Below, one piece after another: positions 1 through 11,160 of a DNA stretch of 64,000 nucleotides. The notes beneath the pieces were generated by a model that was not told the origin of the DNA, ran no database searches, and saw nothing but the letters and a program-made list of their open reading frames with translations. Position 1 is the stretch's first letter; each line of letters opens with the position of its first letter. Where the stretch lies: positions 110,224,506-110,288,505 of the forward strand of contig NC_067472.1 in NCBI RefSeq assembly GCF_947179515.1, in the 5' to 3' direction. Origin of the DNA: Apodemus sylvaticus. Taxonomy: Eukaryota > Chordata > Mammalia > Rodentia > Muridae. The position numbers and the translations under genes were made by a program.

Positions 1-904
1 TTGTTGCAAAAATGTGTGTAGTCAGAAAATCCACTCAAACACTTTCTATCTGATAGCAGAAATGCTGAATGGGCACACCACAGAGGTAAGAAACTCCAGT
101 GGGAAGCAGCCAGGTGAAAGCTCTGAGGGGCAGGGGAACACAAGCAAAGGCTAGGGGCCTGTATTAACTAAGCTTCAAACCCTCAATTCAACAGGGGAAG
201 GGTGGGCTCTGTGGCAGAAGCTCCTTGACCAAGGCAAAGTCAGACAAAACCTTGTGCGTGTGTGTTCAGTTCAGAGAGCGCACAGCTAATCATCATCATG
301 AATTTGCAATGTAAAGAAGAATCAGATCCCAAGAATCTGCCGTGACCAGTGTATTAGGTAACAGAGAGGAGCCATCTGCTCTGAAGGAGATCAGAGAACT
401 CAGTAATAGATGCGAGGGAGTACTCCCAAAAGCATACTTGCTTTCCTGAGGGGCAAAGAATGGTTAGAATCTTGACTCTGTTGTTGGAACACATTGAATC
501 TGGAGATGTGGAATGAAATTGCTTTCTTCAAACAGCTTCATCCATTCATCTGATCACCCACTGATTAAATAGCAAATAAAGTAATACTCAATCATAAATA
601 AACAAAATAAAAAACACAATAAAGTGAGTTGGCGGGTACTCATATGAGTGGTTAAAATTTCAGTGATGAATTAATATGCAAAGCAAATAGCTATGATTTT
701 TTTTTGTACAGCAGGGCTTCCTACAACCATTACATGACAATATCCACTGTGAATCTTCAGATTGGGAGCAGGGTATACTGGCTTCTGAGCATATTTGTCA
801 TTAGTACCCCTGTTTTATAGACTGTAGTTTATGAAATGCTAAGTAGATACTCTTCAAGATCACCAGGGCCCTATGTTTGGGGGCAGAACTGAAATGAAGG
901 TGAA
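1..904. other. unannotated AT-rich DNA
   Basis: No gene or recognisable repeat was seen. A short A-rich stretch near 585-625 (AATAAA-like words) is low complexity. CpG is sparse. Confidence 0.6.
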
Positions 905-1135
905 GGTAATATTCAGTGAGCTATTCCTTTGTGTCAAGTAATAGGGCTTGTACATCTGCACGAAAATCATTAATTCTCACCAAAGTATGCTAACGTAGAT
1001 GTCATTAGCTCCAGTTTGCAGAACTGCATACTTGGGGCCTTGGTAATTAATTAGCACAAGGACACATAAATAGCAAGTTGAATGTGCAGACAAGGAATGA
1101 GGATTTTCTGTCTAAAGTCTTTTCTCTTTGTAAGG
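905..1135 (+). mobile_element. MIR SINE, old and diverged
   Basis: The order of words follows the MIR consensus: a 'ttcagtgagct..tttgtgtcaag' start, then 'attaattctcacca', a 'ccagtttgcagaactg' segment where MIR has the tacagatgaggaaactg core, and a 'cacataaatagcaagttgaa' segment. High divergence is normal for MIR. The match is by eye. Confidence 0.6.
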
Positions 1136-1384
1136 CATTAGACTTAGTAGCTGGTAATCTCTATAAAAAGGATTGCCATGTGTAGCAGGCTAAACACCAG
1201 GGTCGGATGCTATTAGCTAAATCTACCCAAAATGCCTTTGCTATCATAGATGAGTGCCATTTGATTTGCTTAAGGGCCATGGAAAATTAATAATTGCTTA
1301 CTCACTTCCTATGGGAACTAGTTTCATAACAAAGGACATTTATTATTTTTTTATCATTTTTACTCTCTCTTCTTTGTTTATATG

Positions 1385-1488
1385 TATGTGGTATGTGCAT
1401 GTTTGAACATCTGCATGGATTAGCAAATGTGGTCAGAGGTTGAGATCTGGTATCTTTATCTATTATTCTCCCCCTTGGTTGTTAAAGA
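1385..1488 (-). mobile_element. B4 (RSINE1/B4A-type) SINE, left part
   Basis: 'ggtcagaggttgagatctggtatctt' followed by 'tctccccctt' matches the minus-strand start of B4 SINEs. The rest of the same element resumes at about 1838, after an inserted (TATC)n array and a B3-like SINE. Confidence 0.55.
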
Positions 1489-1529
1489 TCTATCTCTAAA
1501 TCTATCTATCTACCTATCTATTTACCTAC

Positions 1530-1588
<59 letters not shown>

Positions 1589-1663
1589 CTATCTATCTAT
1601 CATCTATCTATCTATCTATGTATCTATCATCTATCTATCCATCTATTTTCTATCTATCTGTGT
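1489..1663. repeat. (TATC)n/(GATA)n microsatellite
   Basis: Runs of TATC with a few interruptions (TACC, TTAC, TATG, CATC). The array sits where the A-rich 3' tail of the adjacent minus-strand B3-like SINE would be, so it probably grew from that tail. It gives rise to long Ser/Ile/Tyr/Leu frames that are not coding. Confidence 0.95.
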
Positions 1664-1837
1664 GTGGACATGTGTGTGTACACACACATTCAGGAGCTCA
1701 TGGAGGTCAGAAAAGGTCATTAGAATTCCTGGTGGTGGAATTAGAGGCTGATGTAAGTTCCCTAATGTGGGTTCTGTGCACTGAACTTCATTTCCTTGAA
1801 AAAGCAACAAGTTGTCTAAATTGCAAAGCCATGTCTT
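1664..1837 (-). mobile_element. B3/B2-type SINE inserted in a B4 SINE
   Basis: In minus orientation the element shows 'catggaggtcagaaaaggtcatt', then 'gtgggttctgtgcactgaactt', and ends near 'ttgcaaagccatgtctta'. These match the B3 words '..aggccagaagagggcat', 'gtgggtgctgggaactgaact' and 'ccgctgagccatctctcca'. It is flanked on both sides by pieces of one B4 element. Confidence 0.6.
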
Positions 1838-2025
1838 AGCTCAGCCATTTGGCTCATATACTACTTGGCCTGGCAAGCTCCTGAAATCCTACTGTCCCTG
1901 TCTCCCATTGCAGGGGTTATCAGTGTGTGTAATCATGTTCATATCTTTATATAGATATGGGCTTGACCTCAGGTTCTTATACTTTCATAAGAAGCCTGTT
2001 GTCCAGTGAGCACTCTATCCAGTGA
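1838..2025 (-). mobile_element. B4 (RSINE1/B4A-type) SINE, right part
   Basis: The segment resumes with 'gctcagccatttggct..ggcctggcaagctcc', then 'ctgtccctgtctcccattgc', 'gacctcaggttcttatactt' and 'cagtgagcactctatccagtg'. This is the colinear continuation of the B4 fragment at 1385-1488. Confidence 0.55.
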
Positions 2026-2334
2026 CATACCTTTATTATTTGTATCCCATATTTCTCTGTAAGAAATACACTTAGCTGTACTAAAGGTCAATTAAGTAAA
2101 CTAAAAAATAAGCCCCTCTAATCTAAGCCAATGTAACTCACTTAAATCCAATATTACCTTGTGTCTCTTTTGAATCCATACTAATCTGGAGGCTGGCATA
2201 AATGTAAGATTTTACCACTGTTGTCTCTCAAGCTCTGACTAGTGTATGATATTTAGTAGACCCCACTGTTGTTGAAAGAATGAGAAATGCACATAGGAGA
2301 AACGTTACATGTGCTTCACTGAAGTAAAACCAAA

Positions 2335-2480
2335 CCAAACAGAAATCCAGATTCCATTTCTGTAGCTTCCCCTCACTGTTGGTGTGACTTTGGGCAAAAT
2401 GTTTACATTCTCTGAGATTCACTTCTTTATCTATAAAACTTGAAAAACATGCCACCTATATCAGAGAGTGGTAGCTTGAG
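2335..2480 (-). mobile_element. MIR SINE
   Basis: 'ggtgtgactttgggcaaaatg', 'tctgagattcacttctttatctataaaac' and a following 'cacctatatcagagagt' reproduce the antisense MIR core (gtgaccttgggcaagt, gcctcagtttcctcatctgtaaaat). Confidence 0.75.
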
Positions 2481-3149
2481 TTCCATGATATCATGCAAGG
2501 AAAGGGCTTACCATGCTGTCTGTCATGTAAACAATGGCTGTTGTAGTTATGGATACCATAATTAGTACTTCTATGGTTGAATACAAGAATAGGCAAATGA
2601 ACAAATGTTTCTATGTTTGTGACGGGACAGGTATAGCAAATTTGGCAGCAACAGACTTCAGGCTTAACACTCCCTAATTGCTCTGTTACTCTAGAGAAAT
2701 ACATGATTTCTTTGCACCATCTTCTTGTGAAGTTTTTGTCTGCTACTGTTTGCATTTCACAGCTGTATCTAGAGGGAAGTACATGCTAAATTTTAAGGTT
2801 ACTGATGGATGTGTAGAGAGTGAGGCTGTATTGATGCAAATTCCCTAAACCTAGTACCATGCATTAATATTCCTAATGGAGCTGGCTTGGGAAACGAGAG
2901 TGAGCTAGGCTTGCATAGCTTGGCTATGGATGTGAGGAAAATCTCAAATCACTATTTTGAAAGATATACAAAAAGGCTGTGAATAGTCTAGGAGACATCT
3001 ATATAGGTCAAAACATCATCACGATGTGCACAGGAAATAAAATACTTAAAGATGTATGATAATGCAATCATCATTTCCTAGATTTTGTCTTTGTGCAAGA
3101 TAACCAGCTATCCCTAGGGCTTTGTCTCTTTCAGCTTTTTTTTTTTTAA
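2481..3149. other. unannotated DNA
   Basis: No gene, repeat or RNA recognised. A 99-codon antisense frame at 2456-2755 resembles no known protein and overlaps the MIR edge. Confidence 0.55.
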
Positions 3150-3365
3150 AACCATTTTAAGTTTTTTTTTTTATTTATGTGTATGTGTATTTCCCTGTGT
3201 GAGTGTATTGCATATAGGTGTGTATAGAGGTCAGAGGAAGGCATTTGATAGCCTGACCTGAAGTTATGGGGCTTGGTGAGTCACTTGAAGAATAGTGAGA
3301 ACAAATCTTGGATTCAGTCGAAGAGCAGCAAGCACTCTTAGCTGCTGAGTTATCTCTCTAGTCCT
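3150..3365 (-). mobile_element. B3/B2-type SINE
   Basis: The poly(T) left end is followed by 'tttatttatgtgtatg', 'gaggtcagaggaaggcatttg', 'gaagagcagcaagcactctt' and 'gctgctgagttatctctctag'. This is the tRNA-derived head of a B2-superfamily SINE read on the minus strand. Confidence 0.85.
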
Positions 3366-3370
3366 CCTAG

Positions 3371-3516
3371 TAACTTTTTTTTTGGAGTGGGGGGTTAAGA
3401 CAGGGCTTCTCTGTGTAGCCCTGGCTATCCTGGAACTCACTGAAATCAGAAATCTGCCTGCCTCTGCCTTCCAAGTGCTGGGATTAAAGGCATGTGCCAC
3501 CTACCCCTGCCCAGCA
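3371..3516 (-). mobile_element. B1 SINE with internal deletion
   Basis: 'agacagggcttctctgtgtag', 'tatcctggaactcact' and 'ccaagtgctgggattaaagg' are diagnostic antisense B1. About 20 bp of the usual 'ctgtagaccaggctggcct' centre are missing. Flanking 'aactttt' words on both sides may be remnants of the target duplication. Confidence 0.93.
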
Positions 3517-3685
3517 AAACTTTTAAACATATATAAATCTCCTGTCTTCTTTTACTACCAATATCTTCCCTGACAAAAAGTACCCTGAGTGTGAATGTAC
3601 TTAACTTTATGGTTTGTTGTGAAGATGCAGTATTGTTATTTTCTAAAATGTAGATAGCCAGCCAATAATTTGCAATGGCTTTTTC

Positions 3686-4467
3686 TTTTATTAATTTATT
3701 TATTTACATCCCAAACACTGCTCCCCAATCTCTTTCTCACAGATTCCCTCATCCACTCCCTCTCCTTTCTCCCCTGAGAGGATGGGCCCCCTAGGTATCC
3801 CCACACCCTGGCACATCAAGCCTCTGCCAGATTAAGCACAACATCTCCCACTGAAGCTAGACAAGGCAGCTCTGAAGACTGAGCCACCTGACAGCCACAC
3901 ATGTGCCAGGGTGTTCATTGCCACCCGTGCATGTCATTAGGTTGGTGGCTCAGACTCTGAGAGCTCCCAGTGGTTGCAGTTTGTTGACTCTTGGTCTTTC
4001 TGTGGAGTTCCCATCTACTTCAGGGCCTTTGATCCTTCCCCCATCTCTTCCATAAGTGTCTCCAACCTCCATTTAATGTTTGTCGATGGGTATCTGCATC
4101 TGTTTCAGTCTGCTGCTCCAACCTCCATTTAATGTTTATCTATGGGTATCTGAATCTGTTTCAGTCTACTGCTGGGTAGAGCCTCTTAGAGGACAGTCAT
4201 GCTAGGCTCTTGACTAGCATGTTAAGATAATTATAACATCTTATCCTGAATAATATCAGGGATTGGTGCTTACCCATAGTATGGGTTTCAAATTGGGCCA
4301 GTTATTGGTTGGCCTTTGTTTTGGTCTCTGCTCCATCCTTGCATTTCTTTCAGACAGGATACTTTTTGGGTGGAAAGTTTTGTGGGTGGTTTGGTGTCCT
4401 TATCCCTCCTCTGGGCCTTCTGCCTGGCTACAGTCAGTGACCTCTTCAGGTTCTATGTCCCCTCTGG
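3686..4467 (-). mobile_element. L1 (Lx-type) 3' UTR fragment
   Basis: Antisense rodent L1 3' region. The left end is AT-rich (tail side), followed by 'tctgagagctcccag', 'gcagtttgttgactc', 'agaggacagtcatgctagg', 'gggccagttattggttggcc' and 'ttttgtgggtgg'. The segment is 5'-truncated and carries an internal 56-bp tandem duplication (4060-4171). The frames across it are not coding. Confidence 0.85.
4060..4171. repeat. 56-bp tandem duplication
   Basis: Two adjacent 56-bp units (4060-4115 and 4116-4171), both starting 'ctccaacctccatttaatg', differ at four positions. They lie inside the L1 fragment, where the consensus has one copy. Confidence 0.95.
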
Positions 4468-5014
4468 AGAATATTCTACTTACACACTACATCATAGATG
4501 AGGAGATCAAGTCAACCAGACTAATTTTTTAAGTACACATGCTTAACTGGAAAGGAAAGAAGACTGTGGTCTTGGTTGTAGTAAGGCTAGCGGTGGGGCT
4601 ATGTTTTTGCTGTGTCTCTGAAATCTCCTTAAAGTCCTTATTTCTCTTAAACAAAGAAAGTCTAAAGATGAACAATATATGTGGACCATTTCCAGCACTG
4701 CAATTAGAACTGCAATTAGAGAAGGCGGAGGTGGTTACATTCTGCAGTACCTTGAATTCAAACCATGTTGAACCAAAGTGTAATGATTTGACACTAATCA
4801 AGACTTAATCCTCATCTCAGAAAGAACAAGTACATAAATGCCACGAGGATGATGGAAGACACAAACCAGACCACATATTTGTTCCGAACGCTGCAATATT
4901 TCTTAGATTAACTCAGCAGCTCTATGATTCGAAAGCACACGCAAGCTTGACTGGAGCAGCTCTGCAGGCACAAGCTATTTTTCCTGTTCGGTGCTGCTGT
5001 CTTACAAGCCTAGC
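4468..5014. other. unannotated DNA
   Basis: No repeat or gene recognised. Two frames of about 90 codons overlap on opposite strands at 4529-4808, which argues for chance openness rather than a gene. Confidence 0.5.
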
Positions 5015-5125
5015 AAGCAGAGACTCAGGAGAATAAGGTTCATGGAGGTTAATAATGCTGACCAAGACCTGAACTTGTGTCTTTCTGACTACAAACCTCA
5101 GATCTTTCCATTAAAGCACAATAAA
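5015..5125 (+). mobile_element. MIR SINE, 3' half
   Basis: 'gacctgaacttgtgtctttctgactacaaa' followed by 'tctttccattaaagca' matches the MIR segment 'cgaacccaggtctgtctgactccaaa..tctttccactaca'. Confidence 0.7.
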
Positions 5126-6102
5126 TTATGAAAGCGACAAAATAGGTCGCTTGGCCACTTTCAATTCCACACCACAAGGGAATTTTTTTACAATTCCCAC
5201 TTGACAAATAGTGTGAACTCACTTATTCTAGATTTTGCTACTAGGGCTAAGGAAGCAAAGATCAATGAGATAGTCCTGCAGAGAAGAATTTTCAAGTGAC
5301 ACTCTAGATGGGAAGGGGGAGGTGTCCTTAGGCTGCCTTTCCCAGCTCTCCTGCTCGCTCTAGTGCTGAGGACATTTCTAAGGCAGACTCAGTCAAGAAC
5401 AACCCTTGAAAAATAAAAGGTAAGGCCCAATGTTTCTAGCAGATGGGATCTACCGTTGACCTGGCTACCCTAATTTTACTTGTCTAGGTCTCAAATGATT
5501 CTTGGCATTCTGTGCCTAACAAGTAAAACCATTCCCACTTAACCCTATTTCTTCAAGTGTCCTTCTGCTTTCATTACTGGATATCTCAAAATGGAGTCAA
5601 GGTTTGGAAAATGACTGTTTCATGTCTATTTGGTCTATGCCTCTTCCTCTTTATATACTGCTTTCTATAAGACATGTCCAACCTGTTGACTTTGGGAGAT
5701 GACGTCATCATGAATAAACACACATTTGTTTTCGTGATTTAGGAAATCATAGTTTATGATCTTTTTGGTTGGTCTACATTCATACCCATTCTTTGGCTGT
5801 GTGTAGCCCATGTGATCTGGGCTGGACAGGTCAGTCAGGAGCATACCAGTCTAGGAAGATTCCGGGAACCCACAGAAGTCCTACTACAGAGAGCTGTAAG
5901 TACCACCTTGCCTCTGGTTTCTATTGCAAAGTATCAATTTACCCCACATGTAGGGAATTAAAACAGCACATTTATTAGGTCACTTTTTAGGTGTTAAATT
6001 TGACACATTTTATCTGGATTTTCTCCCCTGGGTGTCTAGGGCTAAAGTCGAGGTGTTCTTCAGCTTCTTTTCCATCTAGAGATGCTACTATGGAAATAAT
6101 CC
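5126..6102. other. unannotated DNA with a perfect CRE palindrome
   Basis: No gene recognised. The stretch contains a 7-bp inverted repeat (aagcgac/gtcgctt) near 5131-5151 and a consensus bZIP site at 5698-5709, listed separately. Confidence 0.55.
5698..5709. promoter_or_regulatory. consensus CRE/ATF palindrome
   Basis: GATGACGTCATC is a perfect 12-bp palindrome containing the full TGACGTCA site bound by CREB/ATF-family bZIP proteins. The site match is certain. Its use in vivo is unknown and no promoter is seen nearby. Confidence 0.4.
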
Positions 6103-6858
6103 CTTCCTTTCTTTTTCTTTTTCTTTTTAATTAATTTGTTATTTATTGAATACCATCTTCATTTACATTGCCAGTGGTAAAACCTTTCCTGATATCCCCT
6201 AAGACCCCCAACCTCCCTTCCTCTTTCCCCCTGCCTCCACTTATATGCCTCTCCACCCAACACACTCCCCCCCCCCTCGGTTTCCCTTTGTTCGGGCATC
6301 TATTGAGCCTTTACCTGACCAAGGACCATTCCTCCCACTGATGCCCAACAAGGCATTCCTCTGTCACATTTTTGGCTGGAACCATGCATGCCCCTTGATG
6401 GTTCAGTCCCTGGGAGTCTTGGGGCATCTGGGTGGCCGAAATCATTGTTCTTCTCATGGTGCTGTAAACCCCTTCAGCTCCTCCAGACCATCCTCCAGCT
6501 CCTCCATTGGTGATCCTATGCCCAGTCCAATAATTGGTTGTTAGCATCTGCCTCTGTATTTGTAAGGCTCTGGCAGGGCCCCTCTGGAGACAACCATGGC
6601 ATGTTCCTTTTGGAATAAGCTTCTTGTCATCCATAGTAGGGTCAGAGTTTGTTGATTGTTTATAGGATGAATCCCCAGGTAGAGCAGTCTCTGGGTGGCC
6701 TTTACTTCAGTCTCTGCTCCACCCATTTTCTCCCTTATTGATCCTGTGGCTATTTTGTTCCCTTTCTTAGAGGAACTGAAGCATCCTCACTTAAGTCCTT
6801 CTTCTTGAGCTTGGTGAATTGTAACTTGTTTATTTTGAGCTTTTGGGCTAACATCTGC
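6103..6858 (-). mobile_element. L1 3' UTR, left part, interrupted by MT LTR
   Basis: The left end is (TTTCT)n, the antisense of the poly(A) tail. Then follow antisense L1 3' UTR words: 'aaaccccttcagctcctcc', 'gcatctgcctctgtatttg', 'gggtggcctttacttcagtc', 'ccttcttcttgagctt' and 'gggctaacatc'. The L1 continues at 7256 with 'tccacttattagtgagtgc'. Confidence 0.93.
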
Positions 6859-7255
6859 TGTCTTAGTCAGGGTTTCTATTCCTGCACAAACATCATGACC
6901 AAGAAGCAAGTTGGGGAGGAAAGGGTTTATTGAGCTTACACTTCCATGCTTTTGTTCATCACTAAATGAAGTCAGGACTGGAACTCAAGCAGGTTAGGAA
7001 GCAGGAGCTGATGCAGAGGCCATGGAGGGATGTTTCTTACTGGCTTGCTTCCCCTGGCTTGCTCTGCCTGCTCTCTTATAGAACCCAAGAGCACCAGCCC
7101 AAAGGTGGTACCACCCACAAGGGCCCTCCCCCTTGATCACTAATTGAGAAAATGCACCACAGCTGGATCTCATGGAGGCACTTCCCCAACAGAAGCTCCT
7201 TTCTTTGTGATAACTCCAGCCTGTGTCAAGTTGACACACAAAACCAGCCAGTACA
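6859..7255 (-). mobile_element. MT-type MaLR solo LTR
   Basis: A complete LTR read backwards, from 'tgtcttagtcagggtttc' to 'aaaaccagccagtaca' (TG...CA ends), with 'gaataaaccctttcc'-type polyadenylation sequence in antisense. It matches the MT family of nonautonomous ERVL-MaLR elements by recall. It is inserted in an L1. The flanks 'tctgc' and 'tccac' align to one L1 pentamer, a decayed 5-bp target duplication. No internal region is present. Confidence 0.9.
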
Positions 7256-7283
7256 TCCACTTATTAGTGAGTGCATACCCTGC
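7256..7283 (-). mobile_element. L1 3' region, right remnant
   Basis: 'tccacttattagtgagtgcat' is the direct continuation of the L1 sequence cut at 6858, where consensus L1 reads 'gggctaatatccacttatcagtgagtgca'. The L1 match ends shortly after this point. Confidence 0.85.
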
Positions 7284-8770
7284 TCAAGTTGCTAGCCTGC
7301 CTGATTTCCTTACAGTCATAGGACTTAGGTCCCATCCTAGCCATCATTCAGGAACCACTCTCCACTTCTGGAAGTCGGTCTCAGCTCTGTGCAAATGGGC
7401 TTTTTAAACTCAGCAGTGGGAAACTTTATTCTTATCACATGTTTTTTATTACTTCAGGTTCTCTGGAAAACCTTTAGTGGCACCAGAGAAATCTCTCTGT
7501 TTTTAAGGGCTAGTCATATTTGCTTCATCCCATGTCATAAACATGACATTGGCATGAAAACGTGACCTCTGCTGACAGAAGTCAAAAGAATGTTTCTGGC
7601 TTCTGGGGAACAGAAGAGAGCCCCTGAAATGTCCCCAAGGTTCTATGTCTTTCCATATTTTTATGTGGTTCCATATCTATGCAATCTATGAAAATTTGTT
7701 AAGTTGGTCCATACTATGAGTTATGACACAATACAAAGTCAAGAAAGAAAAAGTAACCCCATGCTACCTCTCAAATTAACTTCTGGATAATTCTTAGAGT
7801 TTGAATTGTATGGCTTTAGTAACCCCTGATATTCAGGTTTGGACATCTGTGTCAGGGTTCTATGTATACAGAATACAATCAGAATACAAGCTCGATTTTT
7901 GTGTGTTATACTAAAGTATATGTCAAGTTTTTATATTTCAACCTTTTAGGTTAACATGGCTATAGTGAAGTCATACTCCTTTTGAATAGTGACAAAAATC
8001 ACCTTTATATTAGCTATATCAGAAGAAAGTTTTCTGTCTGAAAACAGAACACTAAATTATTAGAAGAAAAAGAGTAAAGCTGAAATCAGGAGCTCCTAAC
8101 ACTTAGAACAATGTTAAAAGATGTAATATCATTTAGAAAAACGACAAGAGCAGGATTGGTTTAAAGCAGATTGAATGAGCTCATTACCTTAACTCAATAT
8201 TTTATTGGATGAATGGCATTGAACTAGATACTAAGTCTCTCTATTCTGTATCAGGTTCACAGAAACTATCTCTGTAGTATAACCTTGATGATCAAATGAA
8301 TTATATCTGTGAAACAGCTAGCTTATAGCATATATTACTTAAGGTTCTTTAATAGACTTATACATGCATTTGGCCAAGGGGTCCAAGTGTTGTATCATCT
8401 GGAGGAAGAAGAGTAGCCTCATTTGGGAGCTATCTTCTGTCTGTCTTCTTCAGGATGCTATGCTATAAAGCAAAACATCATAGGCTATAATGGAAGAGAA
8501 ATTGATGGTAGAAAAACACCCAGAAAATCATTTTAAGGAAGCTGAGATTTACTGTGAAGGAAATGATAGGCAATGCAGGGGATTTCTGAGTCAGTCAGGG
8601 GCTCACAAAGGCTGGCCCAAGGTTTCTTTGTGAGACTGTAATATATAATACTATCAGTCTCCCTACTTCAGAAATGTGAGACGGTGTCAAAGGAGAGAAG
8701 AACGATCTCCATGGGTTTTCTATCTTAGCGGCTTCTGCAAAGTTGGATGGAGCCCAAATTAAGTAAGGTT
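7284..8770. other. unannotated DNA
   Basis: About 1.5 kb without a recognised repeat, RNA or gene. A weak MIR-like flavour around 8195-8345 is too diverged to claim. Confidence 0.5.
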
Positions 8771-9133
8771 CAAACAAATGGATGGAGCTGGAGAACATCA
8801 TACTAAGTGAGGTAACCCAGTCTCAAAAGATCAATCATGGTATGCACTCACTGATAAGTGGATATTAGCCTAGAAACTTTGAATACCCAGGACATAATCC
8901 ACAAATTAAATGATGTCCAAAAAGAATGGAGGAGTGGCCCCTGGTTCTGGAAAGACTCAGTGCAAGAGTATAGGGGAATTCCAGAACCGGGAAATGGGAA
9001 GGGGTGGATGGAAGAACAGGGGGATGGAAGAGGGCTTATGGGACTTGTGGGGAGTGGGGACCCAGAAAAGGGGAAATCATTTGAAATGTAAATAAAAATA
9101 TATATAAAAAAATAAAAATTAAAAAAAAAAAAA
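8771..9133 (+). mobile_element. L1 3' end, 5'-truncated and internally deleted
   Basis: It begins with the last 30 codons of ORF2 plus stop (8776-8868, reading KWMELENIILSEVTQSQK and ending SLISGY-stop). It then jumps to the final part of the 3' UTR ('cctggttctggaaagactca', 'gggcttatgggact', 'aatcatttgaaatgtaaat') and ends in an A-rich tail (about 9091-9133). Most of the 3' UTR between these parts is deleted. No clear target duplication was found. Confidence 0.93.
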
Positions 9134-9689
9134 CAAAGAGGAGACTAAGTCAGCATCCTGGCAGTGCTATGGGTCTGATGCCACCATAGTCACAGCCCTT
9201 CTAAAGGACGGGCTCACATAATGCTCTGTTGGAAGAGACACTGTGGTTTGGGACATGGGTGTTAAGCCAAACTTTCTGTCCTATATTGATTAGACCAGGG
9301 TGTGATGAATGATACAGCAAGGTAGGGCCTGGAATCAAAGGGTCACAAATGTCCTTCATTGTCGCCACCATTTCAATTCAACTTGGGATGAAAGAAATAA
9401 TGTCAGCAGGGACAGCTGGTTTTAGAGAGTGATATAAATGTCCCTTCATACCCTCTCTTAGTTAGGATACTACAAACCTGGTCTGAACTTGCTGAGCTGC
9501 TCTGGATTTGATACTAAATGGGCAAGGAGTTCCATGTATGGCAACTGAGGAGAGCCACAGCTACATTTCCATGTCTGAATCTTTTAGCAAAATGGTCCTC
9601 TGTGTATAAATGCCTTTGCAGATATAGGCGGGCTGTTCCCACTGTATCAGAAACTAAGGCCAATTCTTTTTCCTACATGCATACTGGTG
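9134..9689. other. unannotated DNA
   Basis: No gene recognised. The 3' part may belong to the LTR-like element that follows, whose left edge is not defined. Confidence 0.45.
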
Positions 9690-10010
9690 ATGACCATGCT
9701 GGTAACACTTACCCCTTTGTGGGCTTTTCTGGAAAATCATGGGATGGAATGCTGTAAGGAGGAGGTCCAGACTTTCGGAAATTCTTAAGGGAAATAGGTT
9801 ATCGTATCCCATGAATATGCCTCCTGCCGCATATAAAAAAAAAATGTCTCCAAAATCCACAACATAGAACCCACTGGACTGCTTCCACCTTGGGGGAGCC
9901 TGATCTCTCTTTAGAGTTCTTTCTTTAAAGTATTTTCTCTACTTTGTTAAATAAACTTCTACTTCACCTGTCTTTATCTCTTTACTAAGTTCTTTTCTTC
10001 AAGAGAATAA
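9690..10010 (+). mobile_element. LTR-like repeat, copy 1
   Basis: The block contains 'cccatgaatatgcctcctgcc', a TATA-like 'gcatataaaa' and a downstream 'gttaaataaacttctact' with AATAAA, the order expected of U3-R-U5. About 130 bp of it is recognisably related to 12565-12695. The family is not named and the ends are uncertain. Confidence 0.45.
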
Positions 10011-11072
10011 GACATAAAAGACTCACATAACAGATTTTTGGAGCACAGTAATTTTTTTTTTCAGACAAGAAAGGTGGCCCTGTCTTATTTTGTCCCCTAC
10101 AACTCTTTCAGTAACTCTCACCTCTGTTCCTTCACTTCCCTCTAAAGGGGAAACTGAAGACTCACTTATGACTGGATTACAAACCCCAACAGAGGTGAAC
10201 ATTCTTCTGAGTAGCTCCAAGGCAGTCTCAGGATAAGTTGCATATTTTCCTTCTAAACTGACTCACCAATCCTTTGATAAATATAATTCAATCAGCAGCC
10301 TATGGTAAGTTTTATTAAAATATCAGGAAGCTTACCGGTCAGAATGAAAGCATAGGATAAAACTGCATATTTGTGGGTTTTACTAAACCCCACACTGTTA
10401 GACTATAATTCCCACTGTTCAACAAATCCAGGCTCACTCATCTCTATTCTATTGTGTAAAGAACACAAAGCGATAGAGGGAAGAATGTTTTCCTTTCTCT
10501 CTGTTTAGGCTTTGTGCTTAAAACCAGACCCAGCGTGCAGCCTTTGGTTTGAAAGCCTGGGAATTTGATAGCTACCACATAATCACACTTCACTTCATCT
10601 AAAATCTTATCCCTCCAGTTCAGAACAAATGGCTAGCCTCTGCATTCAAAGTCTCTATGCTTGTTTTTTCTTTATTTCAAAACCCACACATCATAATAAA
10701 TACTTTTAAAAAATCTGAACCATGATAACTTCTAAGCTCTGGCAAAGAGAAATGGGCGCCAGTTTTATTCCGCATGGAAGCTGTTGGGGGTGGAGGTGGT
10801 AAAAGTCAGAGAGACCTCAAAGGCACACTAGTTGTCCAGTATACATGAAAGAACAAAATGAAACCTTCCTGGAGCAAGCGATTATCAGATTTCAGACCCA
10901 TCACAAGGCTTCCACAGAAGGGTCAGCACCTTCCCTTGTTCCGGACATACAAAGAATGTGTGACAGACAGATCGATACTGCAGCTAACTAAACAGCTGGC
11001 TAATCACAGCCCTGACAGCACACAAAGCTCGGCCTGAAGACAATGAAATAAAAGTGCCTTTTGAGAGATTTT

Positions 11073-11073
<1 letters not shown>
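10011..11073. other. unannotated DNA
   Basis: No repeat or gene recognised. The segment near 10950-11060 is well mixed, unrepetitive and contains E-box (CAGCTG) and TAAT-like words. It could be a conserved noncoding element, but that is conjecture. Confidence 0.45.
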
Positions 11074-11125
<52 letters not shown>

Positions 11126-11160
11126 GTCTCCCTCCACCTCCCTCTCTCTTTCTTTTATCT
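11074..11160. repeat. (CT)n microsatellite
   Basis: Pure CT repeats from 11074 to 11118, then an imperfect pyrimidine tract to about 11160. Confidence 0.97.

Noticed and set aside
1427..1723. Ser/Ile/Tyr/Leu-repeat open frame
   Set aside because: Translation of the (TATC)n microsatellite.
3264..3500. Minus-strand frame of 78 codons resembling a B1-encoded peptide
   Set aside because: Sense translation of a B1 SINE and neighbouring B3. Not a gene.
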